Of a DNA stretch of 20,207 bases, positions 7,562 through 14,408 are shown piece after piece. The notes under the pieces are model-generated. The model had not been told where the DNA came from. It worked only from the letters and a program-made list of their open reading frames with translations, and searched no databases. The position numbers and the translations under genes were made by a program. The stretch is from Pseudomonadota bacterium (lineage in GTDB: Bacteria; Pseudomonadota; Gammaproteobacteria; Xanthomonadales; Xanthomonadaceae), in assembly GCA_023461075.1 (NCBI GenBank), contig JAEWNY010000119.1:1-20207 (forward strand). Reading direction: 5' to 3'. Each line of letters begins with the position of its first letter. Within the stretch, counting starts at the first letter, position 1.

Positions 7562-7858
7562 TCAATCGATGCCGTAATCGCGCAGCTTGCGGCGCAGAGT
7601 GGCGCGATGAATGCCGAGCAGGTCGGCGGCACGGCTCTGGTTGCCTTCGCAGTGGTTCAGCACTTCAACGAACAGCGGGATCTCGACTTCGCGCAGGACC
7701 ACGTCGTGCAGGTTGGTGGTGCCGCAGCCGTCGAGATCGCCGAGATAGCGTCGGACCGATTGCGATACATGCTCACGCAGCGGCGTGTGCGGCGGGTTCT
7801 GGCGATTGGGCACGGCGATTCCATTTCCCCCGGAAACCGCCGACGCGCAGGACCACAT
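7562..7858 (-). CDS. fis: Fis nucleoid-associated DNA-binding protein
   Basis: A protein of up to 98 aa, the same length as E. coli Fis. The conserved body starts at TPLREHVSQSVRRYL (~25-39) and ends with the helix-turn-helix NQSRAADLLGIHRATLRRK (~73-91). Fis binds and bends AT-rich sites as a homodimer and activates rRNA and other growth-related promoters. The start is uncertain. The ATG at 7858 gives an N-terminus (MWSCASAV) unlike the family, while a GTG at 7813 (reading MPNRQNPP) with GGA 6 bases upstream would give 83 aa. It lies 14 bases downstream of the DUF3426 gene. In Pseudomonas and enterics a dihydrouridine synthase (dusB) precedes fis; here it does not. Confidence 0.93.
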   Translation of the reverse strand: MWSCASAVSGGNGIAVPNRQNPPHTPLREHVSQSVRRYLGDLDGCGTTNLHDVVLREVEIPLFVEVLNHCEGNQSRAADLLGIHRATLRRKLRDYGID

Positions 7859-7872
7859 GGCGGGCGCGCAGT

Positions 7873-8448
7873 CTAGCGCGGGCGGCCGGCCGGGTCACTG
7901 AATGCGACGGGTGTCGCCGACTGGAACGCGAAATCGAAGGCCACCGCCGCGCGCTCGGGCTCGCGCACGTGGAAGCGCACGCTTGCGGTCTGTCCGGCAC
8001 CGAGCTGGGCCGGATGCTGCGCCGGCAGGTACTCAGCGGGCGTGAGCGCGCGTTGCGCCAGCACTTCGCCACCCGCGTCCTTCAAGCTCAATACCAAGAC
8101 CGGCCATTCCTGCGGCCACGGTGCTTCGTTGCGGAAGCCTCCGACCACGCGCAATACGCCGGGCATCGAAGGCTCCGCGCGGACATCGTGTTCGAGCATG
8201 CGGAAGGCACTGGAATCGCGCCACGCCGGCACGCTGCAACCGAGCACCGCGCAGGCACGTTCGGCCAGCGGTCGCGTACGCGCATCCGCCGCCAAAGAGG
8301 CGCGCCCGGCGACCAGCAGCATCACCATCAAGGTCACCAGCAAGACGCCGCAGGCCAGCCATATCCATTTCTCCGCGCGCGGCCTTTCAGCCGGCTGGGC
8401 GGCGAAACTGGGCGTGTCGATGCCGCGCGGATCGGATTCCGTCGTCAT
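7873..8448 (-). CDS. DUF3426 membrane protein lacking the zinc ribbon
   Basis: A 191-aa protein. The N-terminus is cytoplasmic and polar (1-27); one membrane helix follows (WIWLACGVLLVTLMVMLLV, ~28-46), then a periplasmic DUF3426 domain (~60-185) with RPLAERACAVLGC, VRVVGGF-like and FRNEAPWPQEWPVL motifs. Most proteobacterial DUF3426 proteins begin with a CxxC-type MJ0042 zinc ribbon. Here the first ~27 residues contain no cysteine, so that module is absent. The family has no established function. Its conserved place between prmA and fis suggests it belongs to the same transcription unit. The start ATG is 9 bases after the prmA stop. Confidence 0.85.
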   Translation of the reverse strand: MTTESDPRGIDTPSFAAQPAERPRAEKWIWLACGVLLVTLMVMLLVAGRASLAADARTRPLAERACAVLGCSVPAWRDSSAFRMLEHDVRAEPSMPGVLRVVGGFRNEAPWPQEWPVLVLSLKDAGGEVLAQRALTPAEYLPAQHPAQLGAGQTASVRFHVREPERAAVAFDFAFQSATPVAFSDPAGRPR

Positions 8449-8457
8449 GCAGGCAGC

Positions 8458-9378
8458 TTAACCGCGGCGCCGTCCGCTGATGCGGATCCAGTCGCCGTCC
8501 TGGGCGACGGCAAGATCTTCGAACCACGCCGCATAGCGCGTGATGAGTTCGTGCTGCTGGCCGGCGAGAATGCCCGACATCGCAAGCAAACCCTGCGGCG
8601 CGACGCTTGCGGCGATGTCCTCCGCCAGCGCATCCAGTGCGGCGGCGAGTATGTTGGCCACCACCACCGGATAGCGGCGCTTGGGCGCTTCGTCGGGCAA
8701 GTACACATCGACCCGCTCCAACAGCCCGTTGCGCTCGGCATTGTCGCGGGTGGCGATGATCGCCTGCGGATCGTTGTCGATGCCGACCGCGCGTCGCGCG
8801 CCCAGCTTGGTCGCCGCGAGCGCGAGGATGCCGCTGCCGCAGCCGAAATCGAGCACCTCTGCGTCGTGCAGCCACCCATCGGCGGCCAATGCATCGAGCC
8901 AGGCCAGGCACAGCGCGGTGGTGGGGTGTGTACCGGAGCCGAACGCGAGGCCGGGATCGAGCCGCACCACCGCCGCATCCGCGTCCAGCGCCTCGACCGG
9001 CAGGTCGTGGTTCCACGGCACGATCCAGGTCCGCTCGCCGAAACGCATCGGCTGGAACCGGTCCAGCCATGCGCGTTCCCAATCCTGGTCCTCGACGATA
9101 TCGAACACGGCTTGCGACCAGTCCAGCGTCGCATCGAGCGATTGCAGCTCCGACAGCAGCCATTCGCGGTCGGTCTCGCCATCGAACAGGGCCGCCAGCA
9201 TCATCTGGCCCCACAGCGGCGTCTCGCCGACGCCCGGCTCGAAGATCGCCTGCTCGTCCGGGGTCTCGGCATCGGCGTCCTGCAAGGTCACCGACAACGC
9301 GCCGGCATCCTCCAGCGCCGCCTCGATGCGCGGATGGTCGGTCTTGGACACCGGCAGGGTGAGTTGCAGCCAGGCCAT
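8458..9378 (-). CDS. prmA: Ribosomal protein L11 methyltransferase
   Basis: A 306-aa SAM-dependent enzyme that trimethylates ribosomal protein L11; E. coli PrmA is 293 aa. The N-terminal substrate-recognition domain (~1-110) precedes the PrmA signature FGSGTHPTTALCL (~152-164). The SAM-binding motif I, LDFGCGSGILALAATKLG, is at ~181-198, followed by GIDNDPQAI and the VVANILAAAL motif. A small acidic insertion (~35-55) explains the extra length. Its ATG overlaps the accC stop by one base (TGATG), which indicates translational coupling. It is followed by the DUF3426 gene and fis. Confidence 0.97.
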   Translation of the reverse strand: MAWLQLTLPVSKTDHPRIEAALEDAGALSVTLQDADAETPDEQAIFEPGVGETPLWGQMMLAALFDGETDREWLLSELQSLDATLDWSQAVFDIVEDQDWERAWLDRFQPMRFGERTWIVPWNHDLPVEALDADAAVVRLDPGLAFGSGTHPTTALCLAWLDALAADGWLHDAEVLDFGCGSGILALAATKLGARRAVGIDNDPQAIIATRDNAERNGLLERVDVYLPDEAPKRRYPVVVANILAAALDALAEDIAASVAPQGLLAMSGILAGQQHELITRYAAWFEDLAVAQDGDWIRISGRRRG

Positions 9379-10751
9379 CAGCCGAATTTCAGCGAACGCT
9401 CCTTGCTTTCGGCAAGGCGCTTCTCGAGGTAGTGGATGTTCTGCTCGCCCGCCGCGAAACCCGCATCGGCCAGGATGCGTTGCTGCAGCGGGATGTTGGT
9501 CTTGATGCCATCGACCACCATTTCGGACAACGCCACGCGCATGCGACAGATCGCCTGCTGGCGGTCTGCGCCGTGGACGATCAGCTTGCCGATCATCGAA
9601 TCGTAGTTAGGCGGCACGCGATAACCTTCGTACACATGCGAGTCCACGCGCACGCCGGGGCCACCGGCGGAATGGAAATGCGTCACCAGACCGGGTGAGG
9701 GCATGAACGTGTCGGGGTCCTCGGCGTTGATGCGGCATTCGATCGCATGGCCGGTGAGCACCACGTCGCTCTGCTTGATCGAGAGCTTGCGGCCGGCGGC
9801 GATCAGCAACTGCTCGCGGACCAGGTCGATGCCGGTGACCATCTCGGTCACCGGGTGCTCGACCTGGATGCGGGTGTTCATTTCGATGAAGTAGAAGCGG
9901 CCGTCCTCGTAAAGGAACTCGAAGGTGCCGGCGCCGCGATAACCAATGCGGATGCAGGCCTCGACGCAGACCTTGCCGATCTCCTCTCGCTGCTCGGGCG
10001 TGATGCCGGGCGCCGGCGCTTCCTCGACCACTTTCTGGTGGCGGCGTTGCATCGAGCAATCGCGCTCGCCGAGGTGGATCGCGCTGCCCTGGCCATCGGC
10101 CAATACCTGGATCTCCACATGGCGCGGGTTCTCCAGGAATTTCTCCATGTAGACCATGTCGTTGCCGAACGCGGCGCGGGCCTCGCTCTGGGTGGTGGCG
10201 ATGGCGTTGACGAGCGCGGCTTCGGAATGCACCACGCGCATGCCGCGACCGCCGCCGCCGCCCGCCGCCTTGACGATCACCGGGTAGCCGATTTCGCGGG
10301 CGATCCTGATGTTCTCTTCCGCATCCTCGCCGAGCGGGCCGCCGCTGCCGGGTACGCAGGGCACGCCGGCGGCCTTCATTGCGCGGATCGCCTCGACCTT
10401 GTCGCCCATCAGCCGGATGGTGTCGGCCTTGGGCCCGATGAAGACGAAGCCGGATTGCTCGACGCGCTCGGCGAAGTCGGCGTTCTCGGACAGGAAACCG
10501 TAGCCGGGGTGGATCGCCTGCGCATCGGTGACCTCGGCAGCGGCGATGATCGCCGGCATGTTGAGGTAGCTCTCGCTGGAGGCGGCCGGGCCGATGCAGA
10601 CCGATTCATCGGCCATCGCCACGTGCTTGAGGTTGCGGTCGACGGTGGAGTGAACGGCGACCGTGCGGATGCCCAGCGCCTGGCAGGCGCGGACGATGCG
10701 CAACGCGATTTCGCCGCGGTTGGCGATGACGACTTTATCCAGCATCGGCAT
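9378..10751 (-). CDS. accC: Acetyl-CoA carboxylase, biotin carboxylase subunit
   Basis: A 457-aa ATP-grasp enzyme that carboxylates biotin on AccB, the first half of the reaction that commits acetyl-CoA to fatty acid synthesis. E. coli AccC is 449 aa. Seen: LDKVVIANRGEIALRI at the start, the ATP glycine loop KAAGGGGGRGMRVV (~159-172), HLGERDCSMQRRHQK, and the catalytic EMNTRIQVEHPVTEM (~289-303). Two start codons are possible, ATG at 10751 (MPMLDK) or 10745 (MLDK); the second matches the usual family start. It is 3 bases after the accB stop and overlaps prmA, so accB-accC-prmA form one unit. Confidence 0.98.
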   Translation of the reverse strand: MPMLDKVVIANRGEIALRIVRACQALGIRTVAVHSTVDRNLKHVAMADESVCIGPAASSESYLNMPAIIAAAEVTDAQAIHPGYGFLSENADFAERVEQSGFVFIGPKADTIRLMGDKVEAIRAMKAAGVPCVPGSGGPLGEDAEENIRIAREIGYPVIVKAAGGGGGRGMRVVHSEAALVNAIATTQSEARAAFGNDMVYMEKFLENPRHVEIQVLADGQGSAIHLGERDCSMQRRHQKVVEEAPAPGITPEQREEIGKVCVEACIRIGYRGAGTFEFLYEDGRFYFIEMNTRIQVEHPVTEMVTGIDLVREQLLIAAGRKLSIKQSDVVLTGHAIECRINAEDPDTFMPSPGLVTHFHSAGGPGVRVDSHVYEGYRVPPNYDSMIGKLIVHGADRQQAICRMRVALSEMVVDGIKTNIPLQQRILADAGFAAGEQNIHYLEKRLAESKERSLKFG

Positions 10752-10754
10752 GGC

Positions 10755-11234
10755 TCAGCCGATCACGAACAGCGGCTGGTCGAACTCGACCGGCTGGCCG
10801 CTCTCGCACTGGATCGCGAGCACCGTGCCGGCGACCTCGGACTCGATCGGGTTGAACATCTTCATCGCCTCGATGATGCCGAGGGTGTCGCCGACCTTGA
10901 CCGCCTGGCCCACGCTGACGAAGGCTGGCTTGTCCGGCGCCGGCGAGGCATAGAAGGTGCCGACCATCGGTGCGCGCACCACGTTGCCGGCCGGCAGTTC
11001 CGGCCCCGGTTTGGGCGCGCCGCCGGTGGCAGCCTCGACCGGGGAATTCATCGGCATCGGCGCGGCGGGCGCGGCGACCGTCGCGGGGGCGGCGTGCATG
11101 ACCGGTGCCGGCATCGCCACCATGCCGCCGTTGCGCGAAAGGCGCACCGATTCCTCGCCTTCCTTGATCTCGATCTCGTTGAGGTTGGATTCTTCCAGCA
11201 GGTCGATCAGCTTCTTGATCTTGCGCAGGTCCAT
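10755..11234 (-). CDS. accB: Acetyl-CoA carboxylase, biotin carboxyl carrier protein
   Basis: A 159-aa BCCP (E. coli AccB is 156 aa). The N-terminal domain (MDLRKIKKLIDLLEESNLNE, 1-20) is followed by a flexible Ala/Pro-rich linker (~38-80) and the biotinyl domain (~84-158). The biotin-accepting lysine is K125 in EAMKM, and the protruding-thumb segment around residues 89-100 (PMVGTFYASPAP) is present. It carries carboxybiotin between AccC and the AccA/AccD carboxyltransferase in the cytoplasm. The gene follows aroQ by 18 bases and precedes accC by 3, the conserved proteobacterial order. Confidence 0.98.
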   Translation of the reverse strand: MDLRKIKKLIDLLEESNLNEIEIKEGEESVRLSRNGGMVAMPAPVMHAAPATVAAPAAPMPMNSPVEAATGGAPKPGPELPAGNVVRAPMVGTFYASPAPDKPAFVSVGQAVKVGDTLGIIEAMKMFNPIESEVAGTVLAIQCESGQPVEFDQPLFVIG

Positions 11235-11252
11235 GGCAGGTCTCGTGTCGTG

Positions 11253-11705
11253 CTAGTTGGATGGGTTCGCCGCCAGCGACTGGCGGGCCTTGTCGAAGGC
11301 GTGCAGGTAGCCGTCCACGCCGAAGCCTGCGATCACCGCCTGGGCCAGGTCGCTGAAATAGCTGTGCTGGCGGAACGGCTCGCGGGCGTGCGGGTTGGAC
11401 AGGTGGATCTCGATGAATGGGATGGCGACCGCAGCCAGCGCATCGCGCAGTGCCAACGAGGTATGGGTGAACGCGGCCGGGTTGATCAGGATGTAGGCGG
11501 TGCCGTCATGCGCCGCCGCCTGTACCCGATCGATGAGTTCGTGTTCGGCGTTGGATTGCAGGCATTCGACGACGATGCCGGCCTTTTCGCCGCGTTGGCT
11601 CAAGTTCGCCTCGATCTCGGCCAAGGTCGTGCGGCCATAGACGGACGGCTCGCGGTTGCCGAGCAGGTTGAGGTTGGGGCCGTTGAGGACCAGCAGTCGC
11701 GGCAT
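11253..11705 (-). CDS. aroQ: 3-dehydroquinate dehydratase, type II
   Basis: A 150-aa type II dehydroquinase, the usual length, acting in the shikimate pathway. Visible landmarks are LLVLNGPNLNLLG (4-16), the lid loop with R18 and catalytic Y23 (REPSVYG), NPAAFTHTS (75-83) and the catalytic H101 in EIHLSN (99-104). The enzyme normally forms dodecamers. The start was set at 11705 (MPRLLV). The frame extends to 11747, but a promoter-like pair at 11736-11764 would place the transcript start downstream of that position. It leads the aroQ-accB-accC-prmA run. In relatives aroQ is next to the dsbD/tlpA genes; here the GTPase/Roadblock island intervenes. Confidence 0.97.
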   Translation of the reverse strand: MPRLLVLNGPNLNLLGNREPSVYGRTTLAEIEANLSQRGEKAGIVVECLQSNAEHELIDRVQAAAHDGTAYILINPAAFTHTSLALRDALAAVAIPFIEIHLSNPHAREPFRQHSYFSDLAQAVIAGFGVDGYLHAFDKARQSLAANPSN

Positions 11706-11735
11706 CGTCCAAGGTCGGAACCGATCAAGGGCGGC

Positions 11736-11764
11736 AGTGTGCGCCAATCCGGAGATGCTGTCCA
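11736..11764 (-). promoter_or_regulatory. Candidate sigma-70 promoter of aroQ-accB-accC
   Basis: On the minus strand TGGACA (11764-11759; 5 of 6 to TTGACA) is separated by exactly 17 bases from CACACT (11741-11736; 3 of 6 to TATAAT). The predicted start near 11729 gives a 24-base leader for the ATG at 11705. The -10 is weak, but position and spacing are right, and the element lies directly after the terminator of the upstream operon. Confidence 0.5.
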
Positions 11765-11820
11765 GATCGCCGATGTTGGGCGAAATTCAAGCGAATGTTT
11801 GATGTCGTTGCATCCGTCCC

Positions 11821-11851
11821 AAAAAGAACGACCCGCCAAGGCGGGCCGTTC
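11821..11851 (-). terminator. Rho-independent terminator of the GTPase/Roadblock operon
   Basis: On the minus strand GAACGGCCCGCC and GGCGGGTCGTTC pair over 12 positions with one mismatch (11851-11840 with 11837-11826), followed at once by TTTTT (11825-11821). It lies 25 bases past the stop of the second Roadblock gene and before the aroQ promoter, so it separates the two transcription units. It is the clearest intrinsic terminator in the window. Confidence 0.9.
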
Positions 11852-11876
11852 GGCATTGCTTGACGCTCGGCGTGGA

Positions 11877-12239
11877 TCAGACCGACAGGTCCTTCTCGAC
11901 GTCGGCGGTCTTCATGCGGGCCAAGGCCAGGTTGGCGCGGTCCTTCAGCAGCACGACGTAGATGAACAGGCCTTCCTTGTTCTTCATCGGGCGGATGATG
12001 TGGTACTGGCTCGACAGCGTGATGAGGATGTCCTCGATGCCTTCGCCCTTCAGGCCGAGCGACTTCATCGTCTTCATCTTGGCGCGCACCACTTCGGTGT
12101 TGCCCGCACCGGCGAGGTCGAGGTCGAGGCCCGAGCCGGCCTTGCCGAGCACGAGGCCGCTGTTGTAGTCGACGAGGGCGCAGGCGACGGCGCCATCGAT
12201 GGTCATGATCTGGGCAAGCGATTCTTGGATATTGGCCAT
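11877..12239 (-). CDS. Roadblock/LC7 domain protein (second copy)
   Basis: A 120-aa single-domain Roadblock/LC7 protein: MANIQESLAQIMTIDGAVACALVDYNSGLVLG (helix, then strands), DLDLAGAGNTEVVRAKMKTMKSLGL (long helix), then IEDILITLSSQYHIIRPM and GLFIYVVLLKDRANLALARM. The fold is that of MglB and of eukaryotic Roadblock proteins, which dimerise and act as GTPase-activating or scaffold partners of small Ras-like GTPases. It is the last gene of the four-gene operon, 109 bases after the first Roadblock gene. A good ribosome site (AGGGGA, 7 bases) follows an unstructured CAAC-rich leader, which suggests strong, separate translation. It differs clearly in sequence from the first Roadblock protein. 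Partnership with the GTPase is inferred from neighbourhood. Confidence 0.88.
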   Translation of the reverse strand: MANIQESLAQIMTIDGAVACALVDYNSGLVLGKAGSGLDLDLAGAGNTEVVRAKMKTMKSLGLKGEGIEDILITLSSQYHIIRPMKNKEGLFIYVVLLKDRANLALARMKTADVEKDLSV

Positions 12240-12302
12240 GGTGTTTCCCCTAAGGATGTTGGTTGGTTGATAAAGAAGTAAGCACCATCTTTTTGCAGTA
12301 AG

Positions 12303-12337
12303 ACCGGGAGCGCGGTGCCTACGCGCCGGTTTTTTTT
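12303..12337 (+). terminator. Plus-strand terminator-like hairpin between the Roadblock genes
   Basis: On the plus strand ACCG...GCGCG pairs with CGCGC...CGGT (12303-12314 with 12322-12330; 9 bp with a 3-base bulge and 7-base loop), and the stem runs straight into eight T (12330-12337). This has the form of an intrinsic terminator facing against the operon, although no plus-strand gene lies upstream. On the operon's own mRNA the same hairpin is preceded by A8 and could act as a stability element. Confidence 0.5.
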
Positions 12338-12348
12338 GAAATGGTCGG

Positions 12349-12789
12349 TCAGCCGGCGACGAACGCCATGCCGGCCAGGGATTGCGCGCAGTAGCGGGCC
12401 TGCGCCGAGACGATGCCGACGTTGGCCTCGTGGTTGGCGGCGGTGAGCAGCACCATCCGGTTGCCAGGTGCAGGCAGGCGCTGGACCACGGCGATGCCGT
12501 TCTCGGTCGAGATCAGCACGTCGCGGAAGTTCTCCTGACCCAGCTCCTTGGCGAGCGTCTCGCCAAGGCCGCAGAGCGAGCCGGTGATCGCCGCAAGGCG
12601 GGAGGAGTTGACCTCGCGCCCGACCTGCACGCGAGCCAGCTGCATGCCGTCAAGGCTGGACAGCACCATGCAATAGGCGCCGGGGATCGACTCGACGGCA
12701 TCCTTCATCCGCTGCAGGCATTCGGCCTCGCGCGCGAGCGGGAAGAACTTGGCCCAGCGACGCTGGTCGATGTTGGCGTCATGCGGCAT
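12349..12789 (-). CDS. Roadblock/LC7 domain protein (first copy, MglB-like)
   Basis: A 146-aa protein with an N-terminal extension (MPHDANIDQRRWAKFFPLA, 1-19) and a Roadblock/LC7 domain (~22-140): helix AECLQRMKDAVESIPG, strands AYCMVLSSLDGMQLARV, helix RLAAITGSLCGLGETLAKEL, strands RDVLISTENGIAVVQRL and NRMVLLTAAN, and a last helix IVSAQARYCAQSLAGM. Proteins of this type partner Ras-like GTPases (MglB with MglA, CvnB with CvnD). The start was set at ATG 12789, with GGAG 6 bases upstream; it overlaps the GTPase stop by 11 bases, so the two proteins are probably made together. A TTG at 12816 is an alternative. The protein is nearly as rich in Cys/Met as in charged residues in its core, and no enzyme motif is present. 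Confidence 0.88.
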   Translation of the reverse strand: MPHDANIDQRRWAKFFPLAREAECLQRMKDAVESIPGAYCMVLSSLDGMQLARVQVGREVNSSRLAAITGSLCGLGETLAKELGQENFRDVLISTENGIAVVQRLPAPGNRMVLLTAANHEANVGIVSAQARYCAQSLAGMAFVAG

Positions 12790-13339
12790 GGGCGGCTCCG
12801 GCGGCGGGGCGGTCAAGGACTTCCATCAGCAGGTTGAGTGCATACAGGACGTCACGCTTCTGGCGGGGATCGATCTCGATCACCGGCATATCGTAGCCGC
12901 GTTCACGCACGTGCTTGGCGAAGCGCTGGGTGGAGTAGTCGAAGGTGGCCTGGTCGACGTGGGTGACCACCAGCAGGCTGGTCGTCGTGCGCAGGGTGTC
13001 GGCGAAGCTGTCGAGGTAGCCGTCCAGTTCCTGCAGCGGCGCCGGGTGGCGGGCATCCAGGAAGAAAAGCGCACCGATCGCGCCATCGGAAATCATCGGC
13101 CAGATGAACTCGAAACGGCCCTGGCCGGGGACGCCGTACAGGCGCACCACGTCGCCGCCATCCAAGGTCATTTCACCGAAATCCAGTGCGACGGTGGTGA
13201 GGCGGTTCTCGTCCGAGGCGGCCACGTCAGTGCTGACCGGCGGGTGGTCGCTGATGGTCTTGATGGCGGTGGATTTGCCGGCGCCGGGCGGGCCGACGAA
13301 CACGATCTTGAGATCGCGGTCTTCGTTGTTCAGGCTCAT
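12779..13339 (-). CDS. Ras-like small GTPase (COG2229/MglA-CvnD type)
   Basis: A 186-aa P-loop GTPase. G1 is GPPGAGKST (16-24); a threonine pair at 48-49 (RLTTVALDFG) fits G2. G3 is YGVPGQGRF (68-76), in which the usual Asp of DxxG is Gly69 while the catalytic-type Gln73 is kept, as in the COG2229 group; G4 is VVTHVDQ (124-130), a T-H-x-D variant of NKxD. No membrane segment or lipidation signal is seen. Such GTPases act as switches with Roadblock partners in cell polarity (MglA) or in conservon signalling (Streptomyces). The ATG at 13339 is 2 bases after the stop of the 342-aa protein, so they are coupled; the frame extends upstream only by overlap. Its downstream effector is unknown. Confidence 0.9.
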   Translation of the reverse strand: MSLNNEDRDLKIVFVGPPGAGKSTAIKTISDHPPVSTDVAASDENRLTTVALDFGEMTLDGGDVVRLYGVPGQGRFEFIWPMISDGAIGALFFLDARHPAPLQELDGYLDSFADTLRTTTSLLVVTHVDQATFDYSTQRFAKHVRERGYDMPVIEIDPRQKRDVLYALNLLMEVLDRPAAGAAHAA

Positions 13340-13341
13340 GG

Positions 13342-14370
13342 TCAGGCCGCCAGTGCGCGCAGGCGCATCCGCAGTCGGCCGAGCAGGCCGGTCGGCGCGG
13401 CTTCTGCCGGGCGCTTGGGCGCGACCGGCATCTGCACGACGACATTGTTCTCGGTGACGCCGGATGCAACGACGCGGGCGTGGCGGTAGCTCAGCAGCAG
13501 CGACAGGCCGTGGCGAGCGCGTGCCGGGGCGATGCCGGCATCGATGGCTGCGTTGCGCAACTCGGCGATCGTCATCGTGCGACGCGAGAGCTGGCCGAGC
13601 ACCGACAGCCATGCCAGGTTGTCGGCTTGCACCGAAAGGTTCGGCCAGGTGTCGAGGGTGACGCGGGCCTGCTCGTCCTCGTGCCAACGCGACAGGGCCG
13701 GGGCCGTGTCATCGGTGGCGGCCAAAGACCAACACAGCTGTTCGACGCCGACCGGAAACAACACGCTGCCCTTCGCGGTACGTGCAGCGAAATCGGCAGC
13801 ATCGACGTTGCTGACGCGGGCGATGGTGTCGCCCTGCAGCATCGACAGCATCGACACCGGTGAGTCCGACAGATGGGCAGTGGCGTAGCGGCCATCCAGC
13901 AGGATGGTGCGACCCGAACGCAGGGTGATTTCGATCGGGCCCTGGCGCTTGCGGCCGAGCAACAGGCCCAGCAGGGATTCTTCGTTGCTGCCCATCACGG
14001 GGGCGGCGACGGACGGAGCGAACGCAGCCACATTGCTGGTGCTGGCGATTGGTGCCGGGGCGGCGGACTGGCCTTCATGGGCCAGGATGCCGTCGATCAA
14101 CCCCTGCAGGGCTTCGGACAAGGGCACCAGGCGCATCGGGCGCTCGAGCTTGGCCTCGCCAAAGGCACTGACCACGGCGATCGCATTCGCGTCGCTGTCG
14201 CTCGGCTTGAGGGTGATGTCGGCGGTCTCGCGCTGCACCACCACGCACGGCACCTGCAGATGCGAAGACAGCACGCGCATCGACACCTGGGCATGGCTCT
14301 GTTCGCTGCTGGGCAGCAGGCCGATGGCCAGTTCGATCGGGGGGTGGGACTGCAGGGCCGAAGCGTTCAT
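13342..14370 (-). CDS. Unrecognised 342-aa protein heading the GTPase/Roadblock operon
   Basis: I do not recognise this protein. It has an alpha/beta N-terminal part (~1-90; MRVLSSHLQVPCVVVQRE then MRLVPLSEALQGLIDGILA) and an Ala/Pro/Ser-rich linker (~92-122). A beta-rich middle (~128-190) contains IEITLRSGRTILLDGRYAT and GDTIARVSNVDAADFA. A C-terminal helical part (~240-310) with LAWLSVLGQLSRRTMTIAELRNAAIDAGI and LSLLLSYRHARVV resembles a winged-helix arrangement. There is no signal peptide or membrane helix, so it is cytoplasmic. The start at 14370 is chosen because a sigma-54 promoter predicts transcription from ~14398; the longer frame to 14517 would begin upstream of it. The stop is 2 bases before the GTPase ATG. 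A role as effector, regulator or scaffold of the GTPase is inference from position only. Confidence 0.8.
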   Translation of the reverse strand: MNASALQSHPPIELAIGLLPSSEQSHAQVSMRVLSSHLQVPCVVVQRETADITLKPSDSDANAIAVVSAFGEAKLERPMRLVPLSEALQGLIDGILAHEGQSAAPAPIASTSNVAAFAPSVAAPVMGSNEESLLGLLLGRKRQGPIEITLRSGRTILLDGRYATAHLSDSPVSMLSMLQGDTIARVSNVDAADFAARTAKGSVLFPVGVEQLCWSLAATDDTAPALSRWHEDEQARVTLDTWPNLSVQADNLAWLSVLGQLSRRTMTIAELRNAAIDAGIAPARARHGLSLLLSYRHARVVASGVTENNVVVQMPVAPKRPAEAAPTGLLGRLRMRLRALAA

Positions 14371-14408
14371 CTCACGGGTTCCAGTGAAATCGGGGGTATG
14401 GCGGATAG

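Noticed and set aside
9747..12281. 844-codon plus-strand open frame opposite accC, accB and aroQ
   Set aside because: It is antisense to well-identified genes and its Asp/His/Arg/Gly-rich composition is the usual mirror of GC-rich coding sequence.
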